Source: Monosiga brevicollis MX1 (taxonomy: Eukaryota; Opisthokonta; Choanoflagellata; Craspedida; Salpingoecidae). Taken from it: DNA of 64,000 nucleotides. The translations under genes and the position numbers were made by a program. The stretch covers positions 302,162-366,161 of the forward strand of contig NW_001865044.1 in NCBI RefSeq assembly GCF_000002865.3, given 5' to 3'. This document shows positions 45,985 to 57,364 of this stretch, piece after piece. The notes under the pieces were generated by a model. That model worked only from the letters and a program-made list of their open reading frames with translations, had not been told where the DNA came from and made no database searches. Every line of letters begins with the position of its first letter. Position 1 is the stretch's first letter.

Positions 45985-48900
45985 CTATGCCTGAAGCGCC
46001 TTGTTGATGGCATCACACGTGTCCTTGGCATTACCAAGCAACATGTCCGTGTTTTCCTTGAAGAAGACGGGATTATCAACGCCAGCATAGCCAGCAGCCA
46101 TGCTGCGCTTCATAAAGATGACCTTCTTCGACTTCCAGACCTGGATGACGGGCATGCCCGCAATGGCACTGTTGGGGTCCTCTTCGGCCGCACTGTTCAC
46201 CGTGTCGTTGGCCCCGATGACCAACGTCACATCAGCATCTGCCATTTCATCATTAATGTCTTCCATTTCGAAAACCATGTCATAGGGCACGCCAACCTCG
46301 GCCAGCAGCACATTGAGCTGGCCCGGCATGCGTCCTGCCACTGGGTGAACAGCAAACTTGACATCCTTGCCCTCCTCACGGAGGCGCAGGGCAATGTCGG
46401 CCACCACACTGGCAGCTTGAGCAACGGCCAAGCCATAACCAGGCACAATCACAACCTTGTCGGCGCTGCGCAACATTTCTGCAGCGCCGGTGGCGTCTGT
46501 TTCCGTGTGAATGAGTGCTTCAGCATTACCGTCGCTCTTGGCGGCTGCGCCCGTGGGCGTTCCAAAGCCACCCAAAATGACGTTTGGGAGAGATCGGTTC
46601 ATGGCATCGCACATGACACGCGTGAGGAAGGCGCCCGACGACCCGATGAGGGCACCCACCACGGTCAACAGCGGCTGGTCCAGCAGGAAGCCTTCGGCAC
46701 AAAGGGCCCAACCAGAGTAAGAGTTGAGCAAGGTGATCACGACTGGCATATCGGCGCCGCCAATGGAGGCTGTCATGTGCAAGCCCAAGGCACCAGACGA
46801 GACCACACCCGCACCGAGGCTCATTTGAGCAAGCATGGGGTCCTTGGTCATCAAGAAGCCAGCAAGGCCAGCAACACTGGTCAGACCCAAGCCGGCATTG
46901 ATGGCATCACGTCCAGGAAGCTTGAGCGCGGCAGAGCCCAAGGAGCCGGCGAGTTTGCCGTAAGCAATGACAGACCCTGTCGCGGTGATGGCACCCATCC
47001 ACGCCCCGAGATACACTGACGCATTGTGGAAAGCTTCCATTTTGCTTTGGTCGTGAAGCATGTAGTCGCCGACGGCTGTGCAAGTGGCTGCAATACCCAC
47101 AAGCGAGTGGAAGGCAGCTACCGCCTGGGGAAGCTCAGTGGGACTGATTTTGGTTGCCAAATAGCCACCCAGAGCAGCACCGCTGCCACCCAGGGCCAGC
47201 AGCTGGGCATACGTGGCAGTCTGCTCTGGATGCATATATGCCAGGGTGGAAGTGATGCCAGTTGCAATGCCGCTCAAACCAACATAAATGCCCAGGCGGG
47301 CGGTTTGCTGCGAGGATAGACAGGCAATGCCTCCAACGCAGCCCAGCGCCGAGGCCAGTCCGAGCATGGGTGCCAGGGCCGCCGGGGCATTACCCGTGCC
47401 GTAAAGCAGGGCCGCACTGCCGATGGCAACCGCACCAGGAGCCAGGTAGTAGTGGTTGTATTCAGGTGGGTCATCGGGGCGGCGGAACATATCCAGCATT
47501 TTCTTGGTGACCAGCGTTCCACCCGCCAGGTTCACGGCAGACAGTCCAACAGCGGTTGCTGCTAGCACCTGTGGGACGGTACCTGGGAGATAACCACCAC
47601 CTATGGGGTTGGAAGCCAGAGAGAGGCCAGGCCAGTTAGAGTTGCAAGGATGTGCAAAGACAAGAGGCGAGGGGGGCGGTCATCTTCTTCTGCCAGCAAG
47701 GCTCCCAATGGATCAAGCAGAACTTACCGAGCTGCAGCATGCCACCGACAATGGTAAGACCAGAGATGGCATTGGTCTGCGCCATCAGAGGCGAATGGAG
47801 GGCGTGCGTGACGCCCTTAACACAGCTGTTACCCACCCAGCAACTCAGAGCAAAGGTGGACATCATGGCCGAGTTGGGCACGAAACTAGCGAGCGCCAGT
47901 GCCGAAGAGGTACCGATGGTGGCCAGGCCTGCCGAGCGCAAGTACTCTGTCTGGGGGTTGAGCGGAGGAGCTTCGGGTTCGGGAGTGGTGGACTGGGGTG
48001 GAGGGGTTTTGGGGGCTGGAGGGACATATGGGGGCAGGCTTTCTCCTTTGTGAACCACACACACGGATCGGACAGCAGGATCCTCCAGGTTCACGGTGTA
48101 GTTCTTGTCGGCATCTTGCATCGAGAGAAGAAAATTGGAGACGTTGCCTGAAAACAGAAAGCTGGCTGTGGGAGCCATGCGCGACTCCATGTTGGTGTAG
48201 CCGACGCAAGTCTTGTCGCCGGGCAGGGTGACGACCTGACCGGGCACGGTGGTTTCCACGTTGCCCCCTGCCTTGGCAGCCAGGTCAACTGTAACGCCGC
48301 CCTTGGGCATGGCTTCAACCTAGGGAATTTCATTGTGTCAATGGCACAGGTGATGTGAGCCCAAGCATGGCGCGCCTGCCGAGGTGACCGAATGTTACCC
48401 CGCCTCAAAAGCGCGGGGTGGGTGGGATTAACAAACCATGGCTTTGGTGATGAGCTTGGGGGCCGGTTTGCCTGGGATGAGGGCAGTTGTAATGATGACG
48501 TCCATGTTCTTGGCTTGCTCAAGCAATTTGCGCTCGGCGGCCTGAAACCATTCGGGGCTCATTTCTTTGGCGTAGCCGCCCTGTCCAGAGCCATCCTCAC
48601 CAGAGTCCACTACGACAAACTTGGCACCGACGGCTTCAACTTGCTCCTTGGCGGCGGAGCGGACATCAAATCCGTGGGTGATGGCGCCGTTCTTCTTGGC
48701 TAGTTGCAGGGCGGCAAGACCGGCCACACCGGCGCCAACAACGAGCACGTTGGCAGGGCGCACTTTGCCAGCGGCTGAGGTTGAGCCCGCTAGCGGGCGA
48801 GGCAAGTGGATACCGGCTTCCATGACGGCGCGATAGCCGGCCACGTTGGCTTGGGAGCTGAGAACATCAAAGGCTTGGCCGCGGGAGAGGGTACGCAAGA

Positions 48901-49393
48901 GGCTGTCAAGGGAAAGGACGGTCGCGCCTTGACCGGCGAGCTGCTTGGTGAGCTCTGGGTGGACGTTGGGCTGGACAATGCCAAGGAGGGTGCGGTTCTC
49001 AATGCGGGCAGCCTCATCGGCAGTCGGGGGCAAGACTTTGGCCACAAGTTGCTGTTGCCAGGTGTGAGCAGCGTCGGCTACTTGCGCACCAGCCTCACGA
49101 TATTCTTCGTCCTTGAAGCCGCTGCGCTCGCCGGCACCTGATTCGACGGTGACGGTGGCACCGGCCTTGATGAGCTTGGCTGCGTGAGCCGGGGCAATGG
49201 CGACGCGCGCCTCATCCTTGTCTGACTCTCGGACCACACCGACGGCCAGGCCATGGAGACCGCGACGGGTGGGTGCGCTGCTGACAAGCGTGGGGCGCAC
49301 CCCCAGCCGTGGAATTGGGCTGGACTTGATCATATTTTGCCCAAGAAGCCCAAGGCCCCCGGGTGCACCTCGTGTAAGGCGCAACGCGTACAT
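45985..49393 (-). CDS. NNT: Mitochondrial NAD(P) transhydrogenase, fused alpha-beta
   Basis: Transfers hydride from NADH to NADP+ driven by proton entry across the inner mitochondrial membrane. Three exons, 49393-48437, 48319-47728 and 47600-45985, join in frame to 1054 residues, close to the roughly 1090 of animal NNT. The N-terminal [13 protein letters not shown]...[16 protein letters not shown] is Arg/Ser-rich without acids, a mitochondrial presequence. Domain [36 protein letters not shown] (NAD fold), [20 protein letters not shown] Pro-rich linker ([14 protein letters not shown]) leads to domain II membrane helices spread over the alpha and beta halves ([15 protein letters not shown]). 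Domain [41 protein letters not shown] and [15 protein letters not shown], the NADP site. Alpha-then-beta order is the animal arrangement. The plus-strand frame 45964-47019 is an antisense shadow. Confidence 0.96.
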
Positions 49394-50135
49394 GGTTCCT
49401 GGTCGTCACTCGTTGTTTATGAAGCAGGGAGGCAAACTATGCCACCGCAAGTCTGCGGTGGGCTCTGCTGTGCACTGTGGGGAAATCTCCACTGGCAAAG
49501 CGCTCGGAGAAAGAGGGCAAGGATGACTTAGAAGAAGACTTCAACGGCAGCCGCGCCGCGATCGTGGCACTGGGCACGAAAGAACAGAGAGGGGAGAAAA
49601 ATGCCTGACGAAGAAAAGGAGGCAGGCCGTGCGTGAGCTCACTGACAGTGATGCAGGTTGAAAGAGCAGGAAGCAGCTCAGAGAAGCGAGAGGCAAGGGA
49701 AGGCTGATGCACTTGAAACCGAACGAAGACGAAGAACCACGAGGGAGGCAAGGAAGAAAAGGGACATGGGGAGGCGCGCAGGGGCAGGCATGGTGTGGGC
49801 AGAACCAGTGCGCGCGATCGACGGCTCCAAACGGAGCCCTCTCTTACCTCTCGCAGTGGAAGTTGTCAAGAATGGCGCGACAGTGGCATGTGTCACCGTC
49901 CCAGTGGGTCGTCAAGGTTCAGAAGGGGATCACGTCCCAACGGGCAAATTGTTATTCGAGGCACGCAAAGGGACGCGGGCGGGGCAGGTCAAGCGACACC
50001 ACAGCCACCGCAGGGTCTACCAGAAAAATGAACCGATCACCCCCAATGAGCATGATCGAGAGGACGCTGACCCAACCACTGAAAACCACACACCGACCAG
50101 CACCGGTCCGGGTTGAAGGAAGCGCAGATCTCGTT

Positions 50136-50206
50136 GTGTGTGTGCCTCTGTGTGTGTGCCTCTGTGTGTGTGTGTCTGTGTGTGTGTGTCTGTGTGTGTG
50201 TGTGTC
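50136..50206 (+). repeat. TG / TGCCTC microsatellite
   Basis: TGTG runs broken by CC and CT. Confidence 0.9.
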
Positions 50207-50534
50207 CTTGAGCGCGCGCTCGTACCTCCCCTAAGGAAACAGCAAGCACAACACACTCACAACACGTCAACAAAGTGTTTTTATGACGCGCGCTTGCAGA
50301 TGCGACGCCAAACCTTGCTTCTTCATCGTTGACTTGTGCTGCATCTTCCTGCCGTGACCCGTGTTTTCTTCGGCTTGTTCTTCAACTTGTTCTGCATCTT
50401 CTTCGTCATCTTCGGCATCTTCGTCAGCTTTCGGATCTTCGTTTTGATGTCGATGGCGCAATCAGGCCACACCTTGAACAGTTTCTGTTATTATGGTGTT
50501 ATGGTCATGTCATGTCATCATCATGGCGAGAACC

Positions 50535-50605
50535 TCTCTCTCTCTCTCTCTCCTGCTCTATAGGTCTTTCTCTCTCTCTATTTCTCTATTTCTCTCTCTC
50601 TCTTT
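50535..50605 (+). repeat. CT microsatellite
   Basis: CTCT with TATTT interruptions, downstream of UFSP2. Confidence 0.9.
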
Positions 50606-50802
50606 TTTCCCTCTCACGGAGTTTTTCAGATGGCGCCGATTAGAATCATGATGAGTCAGGGGGTGGGGCCGTGGTGTGATGAGAATGATGCCAGGCTACC
50701 ATCATTGGGACATTTGGAAAGGATAGGGCTTTGATTGTTGGGTGCTTGTCTCAGTGATATGCATGATTCGGCAAAATACGACAAGACGCAATTCGAGCTG
50801 TG

Positions 50803-52318
50803 TTAAATCATGGTGGGCCGGCCAGGTAGGAAGAGGTTGTACATGGCGGAATCTTTCCAGAACGACGGCTCCTTCCAGCCGCACCAGCCTTTGTTCTACA
50901 AATTGGGACACAGTCACAATCAATCACCCTCAATAAGAGCGTGCACAAAACACCATCATGGCTCTAGCTGCCTGAAGCCATGCCACCATACCACAATGGT
51001 CTTGATGTCATCCGTGCCCGTATAGTGCGGATCCAAAACCAGCCAGCTGCACCCGATTGAAAATAGAGAGCGAGAGCGTGAGAGCGAGAGCGTGAGAGCG
51101 AGAGCGTGAGAGCGAGAGCAAAAGAGCGAGAGCCTGAGAGCGAGAGAGTGTGTGTTCAGATCAATCACAAGATGGAAAACACGGCTACCCCAAGCGCCCT
51201 GTTTTCTCCTTGCCCAGCCAAAACAGCAGTGATAGTGGCAGCCTACTGTCCCAATGAACGCACCGCACATCGCCCAGCGCAGAATCCCAATCGATCCCCA
51301 AAATGGTGTGAGCCAGCATGTTGCCGCCTGCAAAACAAACCAATATTCAACCCGTGCTCAGTAAATAGGCACGACCAACATGAAGCCTCCCGGCGCCCTC
51401 GTGAATCAGACAAAAGGGTCTGTGCAGCCGATCGGTTGCAAGATTTCAAAAATGGGAGAGGCACCAGCGCACAAGACTCACCAATCATCACGGGTGTGCC
51501 GACAGTGCGAAAATGATGAGCAAGCTCACGTGCTGTGACAACGCCGAATCGTGAGAAGAAGCACAAATTTAATTCCTCACATGCGCGCTGTGCCAGCTGT
51601 CGTGGCACTGCTCACCTTTGGTGCTCAAGTCAGCGCCAAGCACTTGAGCGATGAAGCGACTCTCCAACTCAAATTCGGCCTTGAACCACTCGCCCAAAAC
51701 AAAGAAAATTTCTTGCGAGCCGATCCATTGCCGCGACCCAACAAAGCTCTTCCGCTTGTCTCCCACATTCACAAGCGTCTAAAAAAAAAAAAAAAAAAGG
51801 CAACGAGCAGGAAAGATGGCAACCGTCACCCCGAAACAGGATGAGCCTGCAGCAGCTGCCCTCGTAGCCTGGAGCCGGCTTCCCAGCAAAAGTCAATGGC
51901 AAAAACAGAATTTCGGCAAGACGGCCCCTCTGCCCTGACCTGCTGGATCTGAGCATGGGTGGGCACCGACTGTTGACTATAGCCCTGAAGCAAGAACCAG
52001 CTACAAATGGTCTGGCACGAGCGGTAGGCACAGCCCCAACCCTGTGTGGCAAGCCAAATGGAGCGTGACACGTAGATGAGACGACAAACAAACATTAGGA
52101 CGCGGACCATCAAAGCCACGCGCACGCGTGTCTGGATTGAACAAACAAACACACGTTGTCATCAAAGCGGTCTTGCATGTAGTGATAGTAGTCGTAATCG
52201 CCGTCGACCAGAAAGCGTTCGCCATCCGGCAAGGGGGTCGCGTGCACGTGACGGTGGATATTGCGCAGACGGTCTAGACATGGGCGTGGGTGGGATCACG
52301 GCGAGGCAAGTGATGGCC

Positions 52319-52356
<38 letters not shown>

Positions 52357-53989
52357 CACACACACGCACAAGAGATTTTGTCGAGCCTGGCGCACGCTTC
52401 ATACCTGGCTGACTCTGGAGAGGACTGAAGCAACATTGAGCTGCACGAAACGCTGGGCGATCCTCGGGGAGTGCTAGACTGTGCTGCAGGCGACGACGAC
52501 GATTCGCTGCCAGGAATGCACCCGCAAATTCCAGCGGTCCAAAAAGGCGGGTAGCAAAGGTCAGCAGACACCAGTAGGTAAGGCAGAATGCCAACATGAG
52601 ATGCGCACCGTTTTCAGAGCTAGTCTCAGCCTTCTCGCCGCCAACTGTGAGCGCCGCCACGTGATGCTGACAGTGTCGCGGCAAAAAGTGGTGAAAAGCC
52701 CCACCCTATGATACAACGGTCATGAAAACAAACGGGAAACCAAGGCATGATATGGAGCACATCACAAAGTTCGAGAGAACAAATCCTTGCTCTGGTCGCA
52801 ATAATACGTGTGACAGAAAAAGAAGGCACAGAGGTGCTCACCTGCGCAAGGGCTTGACGCAGCTGTTGCAACAGACGGGCTTGAAGACCGGCCAGAAGCA
52901 AGCGCAACGGCTGGCTGCGATAGCTGTAGACCAGTACATCCAAATGGACCTGGTACAGTGTGGCCGCCTCGGGGGCGCCTGTCCATCGACCGACGTCATG
53001 AGGGATCAAACAAGCTAGAGAAATGGAAAAAAAAAAATTAACGAGAAGGGAAACAGACTGCGAGACGCACCCGTCAGGATTCCGGTTTCCGACGGCAAGT
53101 CTGGCGCGCACGAAGTCAAAACGCGCAGATCCAAGCATTGGTCTCGAGACAGCTCGGGGACGACTGGAGCAGCATGCCGTGCTGTGGGTGTGGCTGTCTT
53201 GTTCCCTTTGCCGGCTTTGCCGCCCTTATTCCCCTTGTTCCCTTTGCCACCCTTGGTGTTGCTGCTTGTGTCACTGGCCAAGGCGCTTTCCAAGGCTGGG
53301 AGCGCTATAGTAGACAGAGAGGTGGCCAAAGGTGGAGGAAACTCAGGCCAAGGTGAGTGCACCAGAAAGCGCGCCAAAGGATCACGCTCGGTCCAGTACG
53401 ACCGCGTCCTGACCGGGAGGAGATTCGAAAAGAGCGTCTGCCGTGGCGTTGTCAAGCGATGCAGCCGCAAAGAGACGGTTGGTTGCCGGAACCAGCAGCT
53501 GGAGATGGTCAAGGTCAAGCCAACCCAGCACATGTGTGTCTGCCATTTCACGACATGAGATCATGCGACAGAGGTGCAGGGGCCGATTCTCAAAACTATG
53601 AATGGAGGGCCAGGTCCCTTACCCATGGCCTTGGGCAGGGTAGCCGAGAGTTGCACACGCAACAGCAGCTCGGGGGTCGTTGGCTCGTCCGCAGACGCTC
53701 CGGTATCTGGTTGGGATGAGCCAAGATGGAGCCGATGAGGATAAGAAGCAGCTGCCCATTTGGGAGCAAGAGAAGAAGCGGGGAGAAGATAAGAAATCTC
53801 GCGCAGGCATGACGGACCCAAAGAGCAGGGTTGATCATGCAGTGTGATGGATTCAACTTTGACAAGGCTGTCCGCTAGAGCTGCACCATCCGCTGTGGCG
53901 GGACTCCACGAGACGGCATAGCCCGCATCCTCAAGGTAAAAGACACCTATGTCCCATCCAACATTTGGCCCGTGAGAAGCCAAGGGCAT
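50803..53989 (-). CDS. UFSP2: UFM1-specific protease 2 (UFSP2)
   Basis: A cysteine protease that matures UFM1 and removes it from targets, acting at the ER. The C-terminal catalytic domain matches animals block by block: [12 protein letters not shown], then an intron, [15 protein letters not shown] with the catalytic Cys (about 52020), [50 protein letters not shown]-type, LVLDPHYTG with catalytic Asp and His (about 51030), and [13 protein letters not shown], ending RPTMI. About ten exons. The N-terminal half is diverged. It carries a Lys/Gly low-complexity stretch ([19 protein letters not shown], about 53205-53265) not typical of the family. The start is uncertain: ATG 53989 is the first in-frame Met of the first long exon, but a 5' exon may exist. 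One intron holds a GAGAGC minisatellite, another a CA repeat at 52319-52369. Confidence 0.88.
51064..51150 (+). repeat. GAGAGCGAGAGCGT minisatellite in UFSP2 intron
   Basis: About six degenerate copies of a 14-base unit, lying in the intron between the exons for LAHTILGI-type and LVLDPHYTG. Confidence 0.85.
52319..52370 (+). repeat. CA microsatellite in UFSP2 intron
   Basis: CA units with two GC interruptions. Confidence 0.93.
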
Positions 53990-55555
53990 CAAGGTTGGGC
54001 CAGCCCCAGCTCGAAGCGCTAGCTTGGCACCCGCTGCATAAACCAACCGGCTGGTATCTCGGCAGAAAGCTTCTCACGGCTGTAGCCACACACAATGAGC
54101 GCATTCGGCTCGGCACCGGCAAATGCGAGGAGCTTAACCCCCTGCGGCAGCTATACAAACATCTCGCCGTGAAATCGAGCCAAACGATACCCACAAGATG
54201 CCCCTCAAAACCCCGCCTCGTTATCAATCCCATTCCATCCGGTTCCTTTTCCCCCCCCTTCTTCCCCCCTCTCATCCCCCGCCGCTGCATCCTGCATCAA
54301 GAGAACCGACCGGCTGAGCCACGCGGGCCGTCAAGCGCAATCGTGTACGCATGGCCGCCATGATCGGTTCCGCCTCGCTCTCCTCTTCTCAAAAGCAAAT
54401 TGTCAGATTGTACCGTCCAGTCTCTCAGTCTCTCTGCACATTGGGATACTACCCTAAAGTGTGATAAGATTAGACTTTTATTGTCATCATTTCTTTCTTC
54501 TTCTTCTTGCTTCTTCTACGTCTGCACCGACGCAGATATAATATGCATCTTCTCTCCCATTTTGGAGTGCTAAAAACGTTGTAGAGCTACGATAACCACG
54601 ATATTTTCTACAACAACTTATCTCACCGGCTTTCTTCGTTCATGGCACACTTTGTGAGATCCACTGGAAAGAAATAGCTGACATTCCTTCCACGACGATA
54701 ACCTCCAACAGCATGCTCATTAACCCCAGCTAATATACCACACATTTACCTCTGAGTTACAATAATCTCTACAACAACACTGTTTTTATCTGCATCTTCT
54801 CCACAAGCCAAGAGGGGGCTCCAGCTCGCACAGGTGCCGACGGCACATTTGCGTTCAGTTCAGAACACGCTAGCATCACCCGCCCGCCCGCCTCTGACTC
54901 GCCCCCGACACGGATCAACCCGCTATACGTCGGCTCGTTGGCTCTCCACGTCGGCCTGCTTTGCCAAGAGCCTTGCTCCCCTTGAACTGCATTTTTTAAT
55001 TACCATAGGTAGGGCAATGACAGCATGTGGCTCGGTGTCAACAAGAAAGAACAACGACTCCAAGTCACTCGGCCCCTTGCTTGCTCATCTTTATCCGTTG
55101 ACCCACGCCTGCCATGCTTGCCCCTGCCGGCCATGTCTGCTCCCGCCCTGCCACACATGCACAGTGTTGTTTTCCACTTTTGGTCTACACATGTATTTTC
55201 TCTCGTCGCTTTGGGTGGCTTGTCCTCGTTAGTCAACAGTGTCCTCCTCGTCTTGCGCGCGATGCGCGAATGGCTCCAGAATGGCCTTGCCCTTCTCCAC
55301 TCACACTTTCACTCGTTTTATCTCGTTCCAATCGCACTCGCTTGTGGACACCACCACCACGCGTTTCATAGGTCTGCCTCAAAGAACCGGGCATTTCCCT
55401 AATTTTAAGCCAACTGACGACTGAGCTTGAGCAAACGCATTCCGGTGCGTTCTCCTATTCATCCTGCCCGCCCGTTGCCCACGGCGCATCTCATTGGGTT
55501 TTTTTTTTTTCTTTTCTTTTTTTATCAACGCGTCCACCACCCCCACGCAGCCACG
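53990..55555. other. Divergent upstream region with low-GC island
   Basis: Between UFSP2 (-) and the aldo-keto reductase (+). 54400-54830 is visibly AT-richer than its surroundings; the rest is promoter-like, with no convincing ORF. Confidence 0.6.
54400..54830. other. AT-rich island with repeated short motifs
   Basis: Contains an inverted repeat GTTGTAGA (54578-54585) / TCTACAAC (54607-54614), a second CTCTACAACAAC near 54767-54778, and two GCATCTTCTC copies (54545 and 54791 regions) about 246 bases apart. Could be a degraded mobile-element end (solo LTR-like) or a regulatory region; no coding trace. Confidence 0.35.
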
Positions 55556-56877
55556 ATGCCTGAATCAAGCCATGTTCCACTGGTTGGCTTCGGCACCTTC
55601 AAGTACGAAATGAGATGTTCACACCTCGCAAAGCAACAGTGAACTGCCTTCTTGAGCGCTGTCACTCACAGACCTTAACAATGCCCTCCTTGTGCAGTGA
55701 ATTCCGCGACAACGACAAGGTCGCGGCTGCCGTCAAGCATGCTATCAAGGTTGGCTATCGCCACTTTGACTGCGCCAAGCTTTATGGCAATGAGCTCGAG
55801 ATTGGCAAAGCCATCAATGAGTGCATCGATGAAGGTTCGAGCGCGTTCAGATTCCCCAACAACAGGCCCTCTGTCATGCTATCCACCGCTCCTTTCGCGC
55901 GCGCGCACACACACCTGTTGCTCATGACTTTGCCCTCAACCTCAGGTTTGGTCAAGCGAGAGGAATTGTTCATTGTCACCAAGCTGTGGAATGACGATCA
56001 CCGACCAGACCGCGTCCGCGAATCATGCGCTGGTAGCCTCAAGCGCCTGGGACTGGATTATCTCGACTGCTTCATGATTCATTGGCCCTCGCCTTGGGTG
56101 CCTGGCGCTGCGCTTGCTGACGCGGAGCATGGAGGAACCCACAACTACAAACCCGATAGCACCGTGACCATGCGTGACACCTGGACGGCCCTCGAGGGCC
56201 TGGTCGAGGAGGGCAAGATCAAAAGCATTGGCGTGTCCAATTTCTGCATTCGCCTGCTCAAGGATTTGCTGAGCTACTGCAAGATCCGCCCCATCGCGAA
56301 TGAGGTCGAGCTGCATCCGTATCACAGCAATTACAACCTCGTGCGCTTCTGCCAGGAGCACGATATCCACGTGACGGCCTACTCGCCCCTCGGCAAGATT
56401 GGCTACCGTCAACCTGGCGACCCCTCCCTGATCGAGGATCCCGTCCTCCAGGAAATCGGTGCCAAGCACAACAAGTCAGCTGCCCAAGTTGCTTTGCGCT
56501 GGAACGTTCAACGCGGCGTATGTCTTCTCGCTCAGCCCAGTTGCGCAGGCCAACGTGCTCTGCCCTCCCGACTCACGACATAGCTGACCCTCTCACGTCT
56601 TGCCTGCCTCTTGATGATTTGTTTTTCTCCTCCTTGTTTCTAGGTGGGCGTCATTCCCAAGTCCTTGACCCCAAGTCGGATTGAACAAAACTTTGACATT
56701 GACTTTGAGCTCAGTGATGAAGAGATGAAGCGCATTGACGGTCTCAACAAGAATCATCGCTTCGTCCGCATCGATTGGTGGGACTTTGGACCTGACGATG
56801 AGAAGGAGCTCGAGAAGATTGTGCACCACCAAGGAGATGGCACTGAACCTGCCACCGAACCAGCTGCTGCGCAGTAG
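55556..56877 (+). CDS. Aldo-keto reductase
   Basis: An NADPH-dependent carbonyl reductase. Four exons (55556-55602, 55698-55834, 55946-56517, 56644-56877) join in frame to 329 residues, the usual length. It starts MPESSHVPLVGFGTFK. The catalytic tetrad is visible: Asp and Tyr in HFDCAKLYGNE, Lys in FIVTKLWN, His in CFMIHWPSP. Cofactor and fold motifs: GVSNFCIRLLKDLL, NEVELHPYHSN, AYSPLGKIGY and VIPKSLTPSRIEQN (NADPH 2'-phosphate binding KS). The C-terminus runs FRVRIDWWDFGPDDEKE-like into a Pro/Ala/Glu tail. Cytosolic; substrate not predictable (aldose/alcohol dehydrogenase type). AATAAA follows the stop by 24 bases. Confidence 0.94.
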
Positions 56878-57364
56878 TCGGTGTCCTCAGTGAAGCACTC
56901 AATAAAAAAATGCCCTTGTACACACTCTCATTTCCACGCCCAATGCCGTTGTTGTTGTTGTTGTTGGTTTTCGTCGGCACTGTGTTCGGGCATGAAATTA
57001 GCCTGGCTTTTTGGTCTTTCGAGCCTCTCTCAGTTTTAGTTCCATCTGTTTGTCTGTCATCGACGCCAAGCAAATCAGCTGAACGCCACCCATTGTAGAC
57101 CCCAACTTGAAACTGTTCACTTTCAGAGTTGCCCATTGGTCGTCAATCCCTGCAGCTATGCGGGCTTTCGAGGCGGCCGCTGCTGGCATGCCTACGCAAA
57201 AGTTTTGCATTTGGTCGAGTACAATTCAGATAGCTAAGGAAAAGGAGAGCGAAAAGAGAAGAAAAGAAAGAGGAAGCAGCAGCAAACGGGGAGACTTCAA
57301 GCGCAAAAAAAAAGAACAACGGCCATGACTCTGGTCTTGGATTCTACAAAAGACAAAGCATGGC
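56878..57364. other. Convergent intergenic space
   Basis: Tail-to-tail spacer between the aldo-keto reductase and the MFS transporter; includes a TTG repeat near 56947-56966 and a GA-rich stretch at 57236-57310. No gene. Confidence 0.7.
56901..56906 (+). promoter_or_regulatory. Polyadenylation signal AATAAA
   Basis: 24 bases after the aldo-keto reductase stop, within a short A run. Confidence 0.65.

Larger units (their letters stand above)
49394..50802. other. Intergenic: 5' flank of transhydrogenase gene
   Basis: No gene supported. Contains a TG tract, a CT tract and a degenerate CTTCGTCAT-type repeat at 50340-50450, whose minus-strand frame is extremely acidic (DEDAEDDEEDAEQVEEQAEE) but has no ATG or splice context. 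Confidence 0.6.

Noticed and set aside
45964-47019. 351-residue plus-strand frame
   Set aside because: Antisense to the transhydrogenase beta half, whose family motifs are unmistakable on the minus strand.
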